Assembly: GCA_009781175.1 (NCBI GenBank) | Contig: WQYQ01000004.1 | Location: forward strand, 1-64,000 | Length of the DNA stretch: 64,000 nt | Reading direction: 5' to 3' | Source: Betaproteobacteria bacterium | Lineage (GTDB): Bacteria > Pseudomonadota > Gammaproteobacteria > Burkholderiales > Rhodocyclaceae | The notes under the pieces: generated by a model | Database searches by the model: none | What the model was told of the DNA's origin: nothing | What the model saw: only the letters and a program-made list of their open reading frames with translations | Program-made: the position numbers and the translations under genes | Part shown: in pieces, positions 54,000-62,600 of the stretch | Numbering within the stretch: the stretch's first letter is position 1 | Layout: each line of letters opens with the position of its first letter

Positions 54000-55856
54000 A
54001 TGCCTCAATACCGTTCCCATACCTCCACCCACGGTCGCAACATGGCGGGCACGCGTTCGCTTTGGCGCGCCACCGGCATGAAGGATGGCGATTTCGGCAA
54101 ACCGATCATCGCGATCGCCAACAGCTTCACCCAATTCGTGCCGGGCCATGTGCATCTGAAAGACCTGGGCCAGATGGTTGCGCGCGAGATCGAGGCGCAC
54201 GGCGGCGTTGCCAAGGAATTCAACACGATCGCCGTCGACGACGGCATCGCCATGGGCCACGGCGGCATGCTCTATTCGCTGCCTTCGCGCGAACTGATCG
54301 CCGATTCGGTCGAATACATGGTCAATGCGCATTGCGCCGATGCGCTCATCTGCATCAGCAACTGCGACAAAATCACCCCCGGCATGCTGATGGCCGCGCT
54401 GCGCCTGAATATTCCGACCATTTTCGTTTCCGGCGGGCCGATGGAAGCTGGCAAGGTCGTGCTGCCTTCGAGCGGCAAGGTCGTGCATCTGGACCTCATC
54501 GACGCGATGGTGAAGGCCGCCGACCAAAGCATATCGGACCAGGAAGTCGAAGCCGTCGAACGCAGCGCCTGCCCGACCTGCGGTTCCTGTTCGGGCATGT
54601 TCACCGCCAACTCGATGAACTGTCTGACCGAAGCGCTCGGTCTTTCGCTGCCCGGCAACGGCACCCTCGTCGCGACGCACGCCGCGCGCAAGGAACTGTT
54701 CCTGCGCGCCGGGCGGCTTATCGTCAAACTGTGCAAACGCTATTACGAGCAGGACGACGCGAGCGTGCTGCCGCGTTCGATCGCGTCGTTCGAAGCCTTC
54801 GAAAACGCCATGAGCCTCGACGTGGCGATGGGCGGCTCGACGAACACCGTGCTGCACCTGCTCGCCGCCGCGCAGGAAGCGCAAGTCCCCTTCACGATGC
54901 GCGACATCGACCGCATCTCGCGCAAGGTGCCTTGTGTCTGCAAGGTCGCGCCGATGACCGACAAGTATCACATCGAGGACGTGCATCGCGCGGGCGGCAT
55001 CATGGGCATCCTCGCCGAACTCGACCGCGGCGGTCTGATCCACCGCGACGTCGCCACGGTGCACACCAAAACGCTCGGCGAAGCCCTGCGTGTGTGGGAC
55101 GTGATGCACGCGCACGACAACAAGGTATTCGATTTCTACCGCGCCGCGCCCGGCGGCGTGCCAACCCAGGTCGCCTTCAGCCAGAACCAGCACTTCAACG
55201 AACTCGATCTCGACCGCTCCGGCGGATGCATCCGCCGCATCGGCAGCGCCTATTCGCAAGACGGCGGTCTGGCCGTGCTGACCGGCAACATCGCAGAGCG
55301 CGGCTGCATCGTCAAAACGGCGGGCGTCGACGAATCGATCTGGAAATTCACCGGCCAGGCCATCGTGTTTGAAAGCCAGGAAGAAGCCGTCGAGGGCATT
55401 CTTGCGGAAAAGGTCCAGGCCGGCCATGTCGTCGTGATCCGCTACGAAGGCCCGAAGGGTGGCCCCGGCATGCAGGAAATGCTCTACCCGACTTCGTATC
55501 TGAAGAGCCGTGGCCTGGGCAAAGCCTGCGCGTTGTTGACCGACGGCCGTTTTTCGGGCGGCACCTCGGGCCTATCGATCGGCCACGCCTCGCCGGAAGC
55601 GGCGATGGGTGGCGCGATCGCGCTCATGCAGAACGGCGACACGATCGAGATCGACATCCCGAACCGGCGCATTCACCTCGCGGTCGGCGCGGAAGAACTC
55701 CAGCGCCGTCAAGCCGAAATGGAGGCTCGCGGCGACAAAGCCTGGCGACCCGCCGCGCGCGAGCGCCAGGTTTCGCCCGCCTTGCAGGCTTATGCCGCCC
55801 TGACAACGAGCGCGGACACCGGCGCGGTACGCGATGTTTCGCAGCTCAAGCGATAG
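54000..55856 (+). CDS. ilvD: dihydroxy-acid dehydratase
   Basis: 618-residue iron-sulfur enzyme of valine, leucine and isoleucine synthesis, E. coli-type length. Cluster cysteines in [10 protein letters not shown] and [49 protein letters not shown]; and the C-terminal catalytic signature [23 protein letters not shown] lies 8 bases before ATG 54000. An upstream in-frame start adds 24 residues with no homology. Confidence 0.95.
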   Translation: MPQYRSHTSTHGRNMAGTRSLWRATGMKDGDFGKPIIAIANSFTQFVPGHVHLKDLGQMVAREIEAHGGVAKEFNTIAVDDGIAMGHGGMLYSLPSRELIADSVEYMVNAHCADALICISNCDKITPGMLMAALRLNIPTIFVSGGPMEAGKVVLPSSGKVVHLDLIDAMVKAADQSISDQEVEAVERSACPTCGSCSGMFTANSMNCLTEALGLSLPGNGTLVATHAARKELFLRAGRLIVKLCKRYYEQDDASVLPRSIASFEAFENAMSLDVAMGGSTNTVLHLLAAAQEAQVPFTMRDIDRISRKVPCVCKVAPMTDKYHIEDVHRAGGIMGILAELDRGGLIHRDVATVHTKTLGEALRVWDVMHAHDNKVFDFYRAAPGGVPTQVAFSQNQHFNELDLDRSGGCIRRIGSAYSQDGGLAVLTGNIAERGCIVKTAGVDESIWKFTGQAIVFESQEEAVEGILAEKVQAGHVVVIRYEGPKGGPGMQEMLYPTSYLKSRGLGKACALLTDGRFSGGTSGLSIGHASPEAAMGGAIALMQNGDTIEIDIPNRRIHLAVGAEELQRRQAEMEARGDKAWRPAARERQVSPALQAYAALTTSADTGAVRDVSQLKR

Positions 55857-55870
55857 ATAACAACCCGCCG

Positions 55871-56254
55871 ATGAAAACCGTAGCCTTGATCGCCCACGAC
55901 GGCAAAAAAGACCAGATCGTCGCATTTGCCCAAACGCACCACGACCGGCTCGAACGCTGCAAGCTGCTCGGCACCGGCACGACAAGCCAACGGATTCGCG
56001 AGGCCACCGGGCTTGCCGTGCAGGGCCTGCTCTCTGGCCCACTCGGCGGCGATCAACAAATCGGCGCGATGGTCGCCGAAGGCCGTATCGACCTCGTGAT
56101 CTTCCTGCGCGACCCGCTTACGGCACAACCGCATGAGCCCGATATCGCCGCGCTCATGCGCGTTTGCGATGTGCATGACGTTCCGCTCGCGACGAACCTG
56201 AACAGCGCACATCTGCTAACGGTGGCGATACTGCTTGAGGATGCATCCGTCTGA
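55871..56254 (+). CDS. mgsA: methylglyoxal synthase
   Basis: 127 residues, converts dihydroxyacetone phosphate to methylglyoxal and phosphate. Motifs: IAHDGKKD at the N-terminus, phosphate loop [10 protein letters not shown], catalytic-Asp segment [27 protein letters not shown] and the closing NLNSAHLL. It starts 14 bases after ilvD and is probably co-transcribed. Its stop is one base from the convergent glgX stop, so there is no room for a terminator between them. Confidence 0.93.
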   Translation: MKTVALIAHDGKKDQIVAFAQTHHDRLERCKLLGTGTTSQRIREATGLAVQGLLSGPLGGDQQIGAMVAEGRIDLVIFLRDPLTAQPHEPDIAALMRVCDVHDVPLATNLNSAHLLTVAILLEDASV

Positions 56255-56255
56255 A

Positions 56256-58391
56256 TCAGTACGCCACCAGCACCACTGTACTGTGCGGGTTGGTGATGTA
56301 AACATCGTCCGGCTCCAGGCGGACCAGATTGTCCTTGCCGAGAAAGTCCTCACCGGCGGGCAGGCTGGTGTCGATGATCCGATACCACGCCAGCCCTGCG
56401 CCGGGCGGCGGAAGCTCAACCCATTCCGTAGCGGTCCCAGCGTTCAGGATGAACAGCAGATAATAACGGCCGAACGGAGAAGGGATTTCACCGCCGTCGA
56501 GCCTGTAGCAAAGCAGGCGAGCCTGCGGATCGTTCCAGCGCGGGCTGCCCAAGTCCCTGCCGAACCAACTGATGTCGGGAATGCCGTCGTCGTTCGAATC
56601 AACGCCGAGAACGAATTTACGCCGCTGCAAAACCGGGCAGATCTGCTGGAACATGATCAGCCGGTGCGTGAAAGTAAATAGATCGGCATTGCGTTCGAGC
56701 AATGTCCAGTCGAACCAACTGGTTTCGTTATCCTGGCAATAGGCGTTGTTATTGCCGCCCTGGCTGCGCGCCACCTCATCGCCCGCGAGCAGCATCGGCG
56801 TCCCCATCGAAAAAATCAGCAGGCACAGCAAATTCTTCATCTGCTGGCGGCGCAGGCGCAACACGGCGGGATCGTCGGTTTCCCCTTCCACGCCGCAGTT
56901 CCATGAGTAATTGTCGTCGCGGCCGTCGACGTTGCCTTCGAGATTGGCCTCGTTGCGCTTCCGGTTGTAGGCCACGAGATCATGCAAGGTGAATCCGTCG
57001 TGGCAGGTCACAAAGTTGATACTGTTGTAGGCTGAACGGCCGTCGTCCTCATACAAATCGGCCGACCCGGTAATGCGGCTGCCGAGTTCGGACAACTGCT
57101 CCGCGTCGCCCTTGACGAATTTGCGCACGGTATCGCGAAAACGACTGTTCCACTCCGACCAGTCGACCGGGAAATTGCCGACTTCGGAACTGCCCAAATC
57201 CCAGGGCTCGGCAATCAGCTTGACGTGCTGCATGACCGGATCTTGCGAGATTACATCGAAGAAGGACGCGGTGCGATGAAAACCGCCGCCGTCCCGGCCA
57301 AGCACCGAGGCGAGGTCGAAACGGAAGCCGTCGACGTGCATCACCTCGACCCAATAACGCAGCGAATCCATGACCATGCGGATCACGGCCGGATTGCCAA
57401 AATCGAGATCGTTGCCGCAGCCGGAAAAGTTTTCGTAATAGCGCGCGGGCTGCGCAGCACTGCCCGTAAGGCTGTAGTACTCCCGGTTGTCGATGCCACG
57501 AAAACTCATGCTCGGCCCGCGCTCGTCCCCTTCCGCCGTATGGTTATAGACCACATCGAGAATCACCTCGATCCCCGCCTTGTGCAATTCGCGCACCAGG
57601 GTCTTGAATTCCTCGACCGGGCAGGTCGGTCCGCGGCAAGTGCTATAAGAGCTTTCAGGCGCGAAGAACGCAATCGTGTTGTAACCCCAATAGTTTGTCA
57701 GCCCCTTCCTGAGCACCACATCCTCGGGGCAGCATTCCTGTATCGGCAACAACTCAACCGCATTGATGCCAAGCGATTTCAGATAGGGAATCTTTTCGAT
57801 AAAGCCGCGATACGTGCCCGGATGCCTGACGCCGGATGAGGGGTGCGCGGTAAACCCCTTCAAATGCACCTCGTAAATAAACAGTTGTTCGAATGGAATC
57901 TGCGGCCGGCGGTCGTCTTGCCAGTCGAATACATCGTCGATCACAACCGCTTTCGGCACGACGGCGCTGTTGTCCCGCGCATCGAAGGACAAATCCAGCT
58001 CAGGAGAGTCCGCCTGATAAGCCAACAGCAGATTGTCGCGATTGCTGAATTTGCCGGTGACGGCCTTGGCATAAGGGTCGAGCAGCAGCTTATTGACGTT
58101 GAAGCGCATCCCCTGAGCGGGCGCGTAATCGCCATCGACCTTGTAGCCGTAACACTGCCCCGCCCTGACGCCCTCGACAAACACATGCCAGACATAGCGC
58201 GTGCGCTCGACAAGCTCGATCACATCGCTCGGCTCGCTGTCCGGCGTATCGAACAACAGCAGGAAAACGCGTTTTGCGTTCTTCGAGTAAAGCGCAAAGT
58301 TAACCCCGCCCGCTTGAATAGTCGCTCCGAGCGGAAAATGATTCCCTGCCAAAAGCCTGCGCTGCGTGCGTTGAATCAATTCGGCACTCAT
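56256..58391 (-). CDS. glgX: glycogen debranching enzyme (isoamylase/GlgX type)
   Basis: About 711-residue GH13 enzyme hydrolysing alpha-1,6 branches of glycogen. N-terminal CBM48 (FPLGATIQAGGVNFALYSKNA), catalytic barrel with DVVYNHTAEG, VDGFRFDLASVLGRD (nucleophile Asp), LIAEPWDLG (acid Glu), FVTCHDGFTLHDL (transition-state Asp) and C-terminal beta domain. ATG 58391 has AGAGGTGG immediately upstream. That ribosome site lies inside a 62-base repeat found again at 61110. No other glg genes are in the window. Confidence 0.92.
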   Translation of the reverse strand: MSAELIQRTQRRLLAGNHFPLGATIQAGGVNFALYSKNAKRVFLLLFDTPDSEPSDVIELVERTRYVWHVFVEGVRAGQCYGYKVDGDYAPAQGMRFNVNKLLLDPYAKAVTGKFSNRDNLLLAYQADSPELDLSFDARDNSAVVPKAVVIDDVFDWQDDRRPQIPFEQLFIYEVHLKGFTAHPSSGVRHPGTYRGFIEKIPYLKSLGINAVELLPIQECCPEDVVLRKGLTNYWGYNTIAFFAPESSYSTCRGPTCPVEEFKTLVRELHKAGIEVILDVVYNHTAEGDERGPSMSFRGIDNREYYSLTGSAAQPARYYENFSGCGNDLDFGNPAVIRMVMDSLRYWVEVMHVDGFRFDLASVLGRDGGGFHRTASFFDVISQDPVMQHVKLIAEPWDLGSSEVGNFPVDWSEWNSRFRDTVRKFVKGDAEQLSELGSRITGSADLYEDDGRSAYNSINFVTCHDGFTLHDLVAYNRKRNEANLEGNVDGRDDNYSWNCGVEGETDDPAVLRLRRQQMKNLLCLLIFSMGTPMLLAGDEVARSQGGNNNAYCQDNETSWFDWTLLERNADLFTFTHRLIMFQQICPVLQRRKFVLGVDSNDDGIPDISWFGRDLGSPRWNDPQARLLCYRLDGGEIPSPFGRYYLLFILNAGTATEWVELPPPGAGLAWYRIIDTSLPAGEDFLGKDNLVRLEPDDVYITNPHSTVVLVAY

Positions 58392-58448
58392 TCCACCTCT
58401 CCGCCGATCTACGGGAGAAGCGGTTATTTTAGAACTTATGGCGCTGCC
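58387..58448. repeat. 62-base direct repeat, copy 1 (holds the glgX start site)
   Basis: Nearly identical to 61110-61171 (constant offset 2,723; shared runs include CATTCCACCTCTCCGCCGAT and TTATTTTAGAACTTA). In this copy the minus strand supplies the ribosome site and ATG of glgX. Confidence 0.8.
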
Positions 58449-58488
58449 GGATGCTACAGGATGCTTCGCATTCGCCGAACGGGACGGC

Positions 58489-59121
58489 TTATGCAGAGCC
58501 GCCCCTGTGCGAGCAGCGCTCACGCGCCCACTGCACCGCCTCGTCAATGAGATCGTTTAGTTCGGCCTCGCTCATACCCGTCGCAGCGGCCTTGGCTTGC
58601 TCGACAGCCCGCTCAAAGAGATAGGTGCCCGCAGCCTCTTTTTTCAGCGCCATCATCAGAGCGGAACGCAGCTTCATGTTTTCCGCCTCTTCCGGGGTGT
58701 CCTCAATGGCATCCCAGACGCTGGCAAATCGTTGGCCGTTCATTGGCTTAGAGCGGTTTTGGTTCAAATGCAGACATGAAGCATCGCCCTCAGCAAGCAC
58801 ATCCTGAATCCGTCCCAACACGCCCTCCATTTCCACCAAGCATTCATTGTTCCAGAAGCGCAACACACGATAGCCGAGGCTTTCCAGATAGCGCGTTCTT
58901 TCCTGATCGTACGCTGCGCGCTCCTGGTGCTGGCCGCCGTCGAGTTCGATCACCAGTTTCCTGTTGACCGCGACGAAATCGACGATGTAGGGGCCAATCG
59001 GTTTCTGGCGCTTGAATTTCACGCCATCGAATCGTTTCCCGCGCAGGTGATGCCAGAGCCTGTGTTCCGCATCGGTCTGGTTGTGGCGCAGCGTTTTGGC
59101 TTTTTGCAGAGGGGAGGTCAT
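58489..59121 (-). CDS. DUF559 endonuclease-like domain joined to antitoxin-like fragments
   Basis: 210 residues from ATG 59121 (AAAAAGGGT upstream). Residues about 1-115 are a DUF559/very-short-patch-repair-like nuclease fold with FKRQKPIGPYIVDFVAVN, VIELDGGQH and the closing YRVLRFWNNE; the Asp/Glu/Asp active site looks intact. From about residue 127 (MNGQRFASVWDAIEDTPEEA) the sequence matches the N-terminus of HigA-type XRE antitoxins but stops before the helix-turn-helix. A different helical tail (TYLFERAVEQAKAAATGMSE) follows. It looks like a fusion made by gene decay or recombination. Whether it is functional is unknown. Confidence 0.65.
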   Translation of the reverse strand: MTSPLQKAKTLRHNQTDAEHRLWHHLRGKRFDGVKFKRQKPIGPYIVDFVAVNRKLVIELDGGQHQERAAYDQERTRYLESLGYRVLRFWNNECLVEMEGVLGRIQDVLAEGDASCLHLNQNRSKPMNGQRFASVWDAIEDTPEEAENMKLRSALMMALKKEAAGTYLFERAVEQAKAAATGMSEAELNDLIDEAVQWARERCSHRGGSA

Positions 59122-59139
59122 ACCCTTTTTCATTTTATG

Positions 59140-59277
59140 GGCGCACGCCCTCTCCCGGCGCTTCGCGCCACCCTCTCCCACAAGTGGGCGAGGGAAACGA
59201 CGCTCCCCCAGGAGGGAGAAGGGAATGACGTTCCCCTCTCCCGCTTGCGGGAGAGGGGCCGGGGGAGAGGGTGCGAT
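59140..59277. repeat. intergenic palindromic repeat cluster
   Basis: A cluster of CCCTCTCCC / GGGAGAGGG inverted repeats, including a perfect 12-bp hairpin at 59233-59258 (CCCCTCTCCCGC / GCGGGAGAGGGG, TT loop) and a smaller GGCGC-TTC-GCGCC hairpin. Such repeats are common in intergenic regions of proteobacteria. It fills the gap between the DUF559 and Sel1 genes and encodes nothing. Confidence 0.7.
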
Positions 59278-59315
59278 ACACCAGCTCTAACTCCTTCAAA
59301 GCGCTCAGCCCGTGG

Positions 59316-60198
59316 TCAGAACGCCCCGGATTGCGCCTTGGCTTTCTGGCGGGTCTGCGCGGCGTCGTTGGCTTTCATTTCGGCGTTCATCCGGCCTTCC
59401 GCATCGCGGTCGCTGAAGCGCAGATAGGTCGTCGTGTCCGGCCAGCCGCGATAGACCTTGATCGTGACGTCCTTGCCCCTTTGCCAGACGGCTTCGACGT
59501 TACCGAGCCCGACGCTGCCGCTGAATTTGCCCGGTTTGCCATATTTCGCCGCGACCATCTCCACGACTCTTTGCACCTGCTGCGTGTCCATGTGGCTTGG
59601 GAAAGTGTATTCCGCGTAGGCGAACTGGCCCTCGGCATGCGTGTAACCGACCGCGAGCTGCGAACTGCCTTCGAGCGCTGCGCCGGAATTGTAGAGGTCG
59701 ACCCAATATTCGTCCTGCTCCCGCTTCGCCTGCAAAGGGCTGTTCCCGAATGCGGTGCGAAGCTGGGTGCGCGTGGCGTTCTTGAGTCTAGCGCCGAAAA
59801 GTTCGACCGCGCCGGAGCTTCCTTGCGCGGCGGGGGTGGTTTGGTTTTTCAGGGCAGCAAGGACTTTCTGAGCGTCCCCGTGGCCCTGTTCCGCTGCCTT
59901 GCGATACCACTGCACGGCCTCGGCATCACTCTGCACCACACCCCGGCCCAAACGGTACATCTGCCCAAGGTTGAATTGGGCACCCGCAAGTCCCTGTTCC
60001 GCCGCCTTGCGAAACCACTGCACAGCTTCGGCGTCGTTCTGTGCCACACCCTCACCATCGGCGTACATCACTCCAAGGTTGTATTGGGCCACTGCATCTC
60101 CCTGCTCCGCCTTGCGTTTGAGCGTCTCAAAATCCTGCGCCTGAAGCGTCAAAGCAAACTGCAAACAATCCGATACCACCGCGTAGCATTCGAAGCAT
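59316..60198 (-). pseudogene. exported Sel1-repeat protein gene with a frameshift in its signal peptide
   Basis: ATG 60198 has a strong site (GAGAGGAAA) and opens a signal peptide MLRMLRGGIGLFAVCF. After about 16 codons that frame diverges and soon stops. The neighbouring frame carries on with ALTLQAQDFETLKRKAEQGD and the rest of the protein. The join lies at TTTGCTTTG (plus positions 60151-60158). Adding one TTTGC unit would restore a single reading frame with a normal signal peptide. The mature part has two Sel1 repeats (AQYNLGVMYADGEGV; AQFNLGQMYRLGRGV) and a C-terminal domain of about 165 residues of unknown function. It may be a true mutation, slippage-switched, or a sequencing error. 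Confidence 0.65.
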
Positions 60199-60358
60199 TC
60201 GATTTCCTCTCCCCTGCGATTCCGCAAAGACCGGCATCTTATTTTTGTTGGGGCATGGCCTTATGCCCCGCGCATGATTGTAAGCGGGAGATCGCGCCCG
60301 GAGCAGCGGAAACTGTTCCAGCCGAGACACTGTCGCCACGGTTTTCGAGTTGTCATTC

Positions 60359-60387
60359 TTGACAACACTTCGAAATGTTGGCATAAA
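60359..60387 (+). promoter_or_regulatory. tumE promoter with operator-like palindrome in spacer
   Basis: TTGACA (60359-60364), a 17-base spacer and CATAAA (60382-60387) preceded by the extended -10 TG at 60379-60380. The spacer contains a near-perfect inverted repeat CAACACTTCGAAATGTTG (60363-60380; 8 of 9 pairs). The toxin ATG follows 7 bases after the -10 with no Shine-Dalgarno sequence, suggesting a leaderless transcript. The preceding bases 60228-60358 hold no gene. Confidence 0.7.
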
Positions 60388-60394
60388 TGGCAAC

Positions 60395-60682
60395 ATGAAA
60401 GCCGAACTCTTGATTGATTTCCGGGACGTCGCCGACGACGGCGCAATCGTCGCGCTGGTCGTGTGGCGCATACCAGAACCGGTTCCGCCTTCGGAGCACC
60501 CGATCAAGTACCGGCTGGTTTATGTAGTCGACGGTGTCCGGGTGCTCGGATTCGACAATGAGCGCGGCAAGGGCGATCACAAGCACGTCGGCGCGGAAGA
60601 GCTTCCCTATGCATTCCGTGGTGTCGACGATCTGCTCGAGGACTTCTTCGCAGAGGTGGAAAAATGGAAAACTGGACGCTGA
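60395..60682 (+). CDS. tumE: TumE-family toxin
   Basis: 95 residues from ATG 60395: LLIDFRDVADDGAIVALVVWRIPEPVP, then HPIKYRLVYVVDGVRVLGFDNERGKGDHKH and FRGVDDLLEDFFAEVEKW. The conserved VLGFDNERGKGDHKH block is the hallmark of the TumE/DUF6516 toxin family, as I recall it. It overlaps the partner gene by 19 bases, in the toxin-first order used by TumE/TumA systems. The biochemical target of the family is not certain to me. Confidence 0.75.
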   Translation: MKAELLIDFRDVADDGAIVALVVWRIPEPVPPSEHPIKYRLVYVVDGVRVLGFDNERGKGDHKHVGAEELPYAFRGVDDLLEDFFAEVEKWKTGR

Positions 60683-61023
60683 CGATCACGGTCGATCCGA
60701 ACTGGAAGGATCGTTTACGGGATGCGATGAAGACCGGATTCTCGGCCAAGAGCTATGTCGGACACCGCCTGAACTTCGAGAGCCCGGCCGCTTTCTTCGG
60801 GCGGCTGACGGAGCGGCGCTGGGAGATCGTGCGCACGCTGCAAGGCGCTGGCTCGGTTGGCGTGCGCGAACTTGCGCGCCGCGTGGGGCGCGATGTCAGG
60901 CGCGTGCACGACGATATTGTTGTGCTGGTTGAGCTTGGCTTGCTGGAGCGGGAAGAGAACGGGGCGGTCGTGTGCCCGTTCGCCGACATTCACGTCGACA
61001 TGCACCTGCGCGCGGCGGCGTGA
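60664..61023 (+). CDS. tumA: TumA-family winged-helix antitoxin
   Basis: 119 residues. The C-terminal half is a winged helix-turn-helix (RRWEIVRTLQGAGSVGVREL, then ARRVGRDVRRVHDDIVVLVELGLLERE) as in HVO_A0114/TumA-type regulators. The N-terminal part (NFESPAAFFGRLTERR) matches the same family. It overlaps the toxin gene by 19 bases and likely neutralises it and represses the promoter at 60359. The region after it (61024-61358) has no gene, only repeats. Confidence 0.75.
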   Translation: MENWTLTITVDPNWKDRLRDAMKTGFSAKSYVGHRLNFESPAAFFGRLTERRWEIVRTLQGAGSVGVRELARRVGRDVRRVHDDIVVLVELGLLEREENGAVVCPFADIHVDMHLRAAA

Positions 61024-61109
61024 GCCGCTTGATTTATAGGTTGATGGTGAGCGCAGCGAACCCCAACATGAGGCGACGGGGATAAGGCAATCGCGGTTGG
61101 GTATCGCAG

Positions 61110-61171
61110 CTCATTCCACCTCTCCGCCGATCTACGGGAGAAATGATTATTTTAGAACTTACCGCGCCGCC
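61110..61171. repeat. 62-base direct repeat, copy 2
   Basis: Matches 58387-58448. On the minus strand it again presents GGAGAGGTGGAATG, but the reading frame behind it is only 26 codons and looks non-coding. Adjacent bases 61045-61100 carry a REP-like GTTGGGGTTCGC motif that recurs at 63523. Confidence 0.78.
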
Positions 61172-61250
61172 AAGTGCCACATAGCTCATAAGCCCCCTGG
61201 TTTCACTACGGCGTCGGTGATATGTTTTACTAATTGTCGTGTAAATCCCC

Positions 61251-61321
61251 CCCAAGCTGAAGCTTAGGGCTTCTTCGCCACGAATCAGGGGCACGCTTTC
61301 AGCGCCAGTAACGCTTGTCTT
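61251..61321. repeat. interspersed repeat module E
   Basis: About 80 percent identical to 31811-31880, sharing AAGCT..GGGCTTCTTCGCC and CCA.TAACGCT.GTCTT. It stands upstream of cfa without the rest of the element. Confidence 0.7.
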
Positions 61322-61358
61322 ACAAACGCGTGGTCCAATCAGCCAAGGAGTTTCCCCT

Positions 61359-62594
61359 ATGCTCCAGCTTGTAACGGCCCTCCCCGGCCGGGTGCTCGAA
61401 AAACATCTCGACAGATATATTCGGCGCTTACGTGAAAAAATCAGTCTGCCGCTTGCCTTACGCCTCTGGAACGGCAACGAATTGCGTCTGAGCGCCACCC
61501 CCAAAGTACGTTTGCTCCTGAAAACACCGGCCAGTCTCGGACCCATCATTCACCCTGGCCTCGACAGACTCGGAGAAGCCTACGTCGAAGGGAAAATCGA
61601 TGTGGAGGGCCCGATTAGCGAAGTTATCCGCATCGCCAACCTGCTCTCCGAATTCGGCGGCGGGAACGACCTGCGCCCGACACGGCGGCGCAAACGCCAT
61701 TCGCGCCAAATCGATGCGGACTCGATCGGTTATCACTACGACGTTTCCAACGACTTTTACCGCGCCTGGCTCGATCGCGGCATGGTCTACTCATGCGGCT
61801 ACTTCAAAAACGCAAGCGATTCGCTCGAAATTGCTCAACAGCAAAAGATCGACCACGTCCTCAACAAGATCGATCTGAAACCGGGCGAGCGCTTGCTCGA
61901 TATCGGTTGCGGCTGGGGCGGGCTCGTCATCCGCGCGGCGCAAAAATACGGCGCGCGCTGCGTTGGTATCACGCTTTCACAGAATCAACACGCGCTCGCG
62001 ACGCAGCGGGTCAAAGAGGCCGACCTTGAGGATCGCGTCGAAATCCGCATTCAGGACTACCGCGACATCCGCGGCAGCTTCGACAAGATCACATCGGTCG
62101 GCATGTTCGAGCATGTGGGGCTGGAAAACCTGCGCAGCTATTTCGCGAGTGTGCGCGATTTGCTCACCGAGCGCGGCGTCGCACTCAATCACGGCATTAC
62201 ATCGACCGATCCCGACTCCTGCGAGACCCCCTACGGCGGCGGCCGCTTCATTCATCGCTATGTATTCCCGCACGGTGAACTGCCGCACATTTCTCTTACC
62301 TTGAAAGAAATGAGCGCGGCGGGACTTGAAGCGACCGATGTCGAAAACCTCCGCCTGCACTACGCGCATACACTCGAACACTGGAGCGAACGTTTCGAAG
62401 CCAACGCCGAACGCTTGCGCGAACTTACCGGCGAGAAAAACTTCCGCATCTGGCGCATTTACCTTGCCGGATGCGCCTACGGCTTCCGGCAGAACTGGAT
62501 GGCCTTGCATCAGATCGTCGCCTGCAAACCGCAGAGTAGCTTCGCCGCGCATCCACTGCCACCAAGCCGCGATTACATGTATCGGGGCGGCTAA
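61359..62594 (+). CDS. cfa: cyclopropane-fatty-acyl-phospholipid synthase
   Basis: 411-residue SAM-dependent enzyme adding a methylene bridge to unsaturated membrane lipids. AAGGAG lies 9 bases before the ATG. N-terminal lipid-binding part (LGEAYVEGKIDVEGPI), then YHYDVSNDFYRAWLD, MVYSCGYF, the SAM loop LLDIGCGWGGLVIRAAQKYG, GITLSQNQ, bicarbonate/active-site region SVGMFEHVGLENL and FIHRYVFPHGELP. Full length. It converges on purU with 6 bases between stops. Confidence 0.92.
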   Translation: MLQLVTALPGRVLEKHLDRYIRRLREKISLPLALRLWNGNELRLSATPKVRLLLKTPASLGPIIHPGLDRLGEAYVEGKIDVEGPISEVIRIANLLSEFGGGNDLRPTRRRKRHSRQIDADSIGYHYDVSNDFYRAWLDRGMVYSCGYFKNASDSLEIAQQQKIDHVLNKIDLKPGERLLDIGCGWGGLVIRAAQKYGARCVGITLSQNQHALATQRVKEADLEDRVEIRIQDYRDIRGSFDKITSVGMFEHVGLENLRSYFASVRDLLTERGVALNHGITSTDPDSCETPYGGGRFIHRYVFPHGELPHISLTLKEMSAAGLEATDVENLRLHYAHTLEHWSERFEANAERLRELTGEKNFRIWRIYLAGCAYGFRQNWMALHQIVACKPQSSFAAHPLPPSRDYMYRGG

Positions 62595-62600
62595 AACCGC

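Noticed and set aside
53910..55427. A 505-codon open frame on the minus strand opposite ilvD
   Set aside because: ilvD is complete on the plus strand, and the antisense product has the biased composition of a codon-shadow frame.
61034..61549. A minus-strand frame starting from the second copy of the 62-base repeat or upstream of it
   Set aside because: After the shared ribosome site only 26 codons follow, made of REP-like repeat sequence. The longer version runs antisense into cfa.
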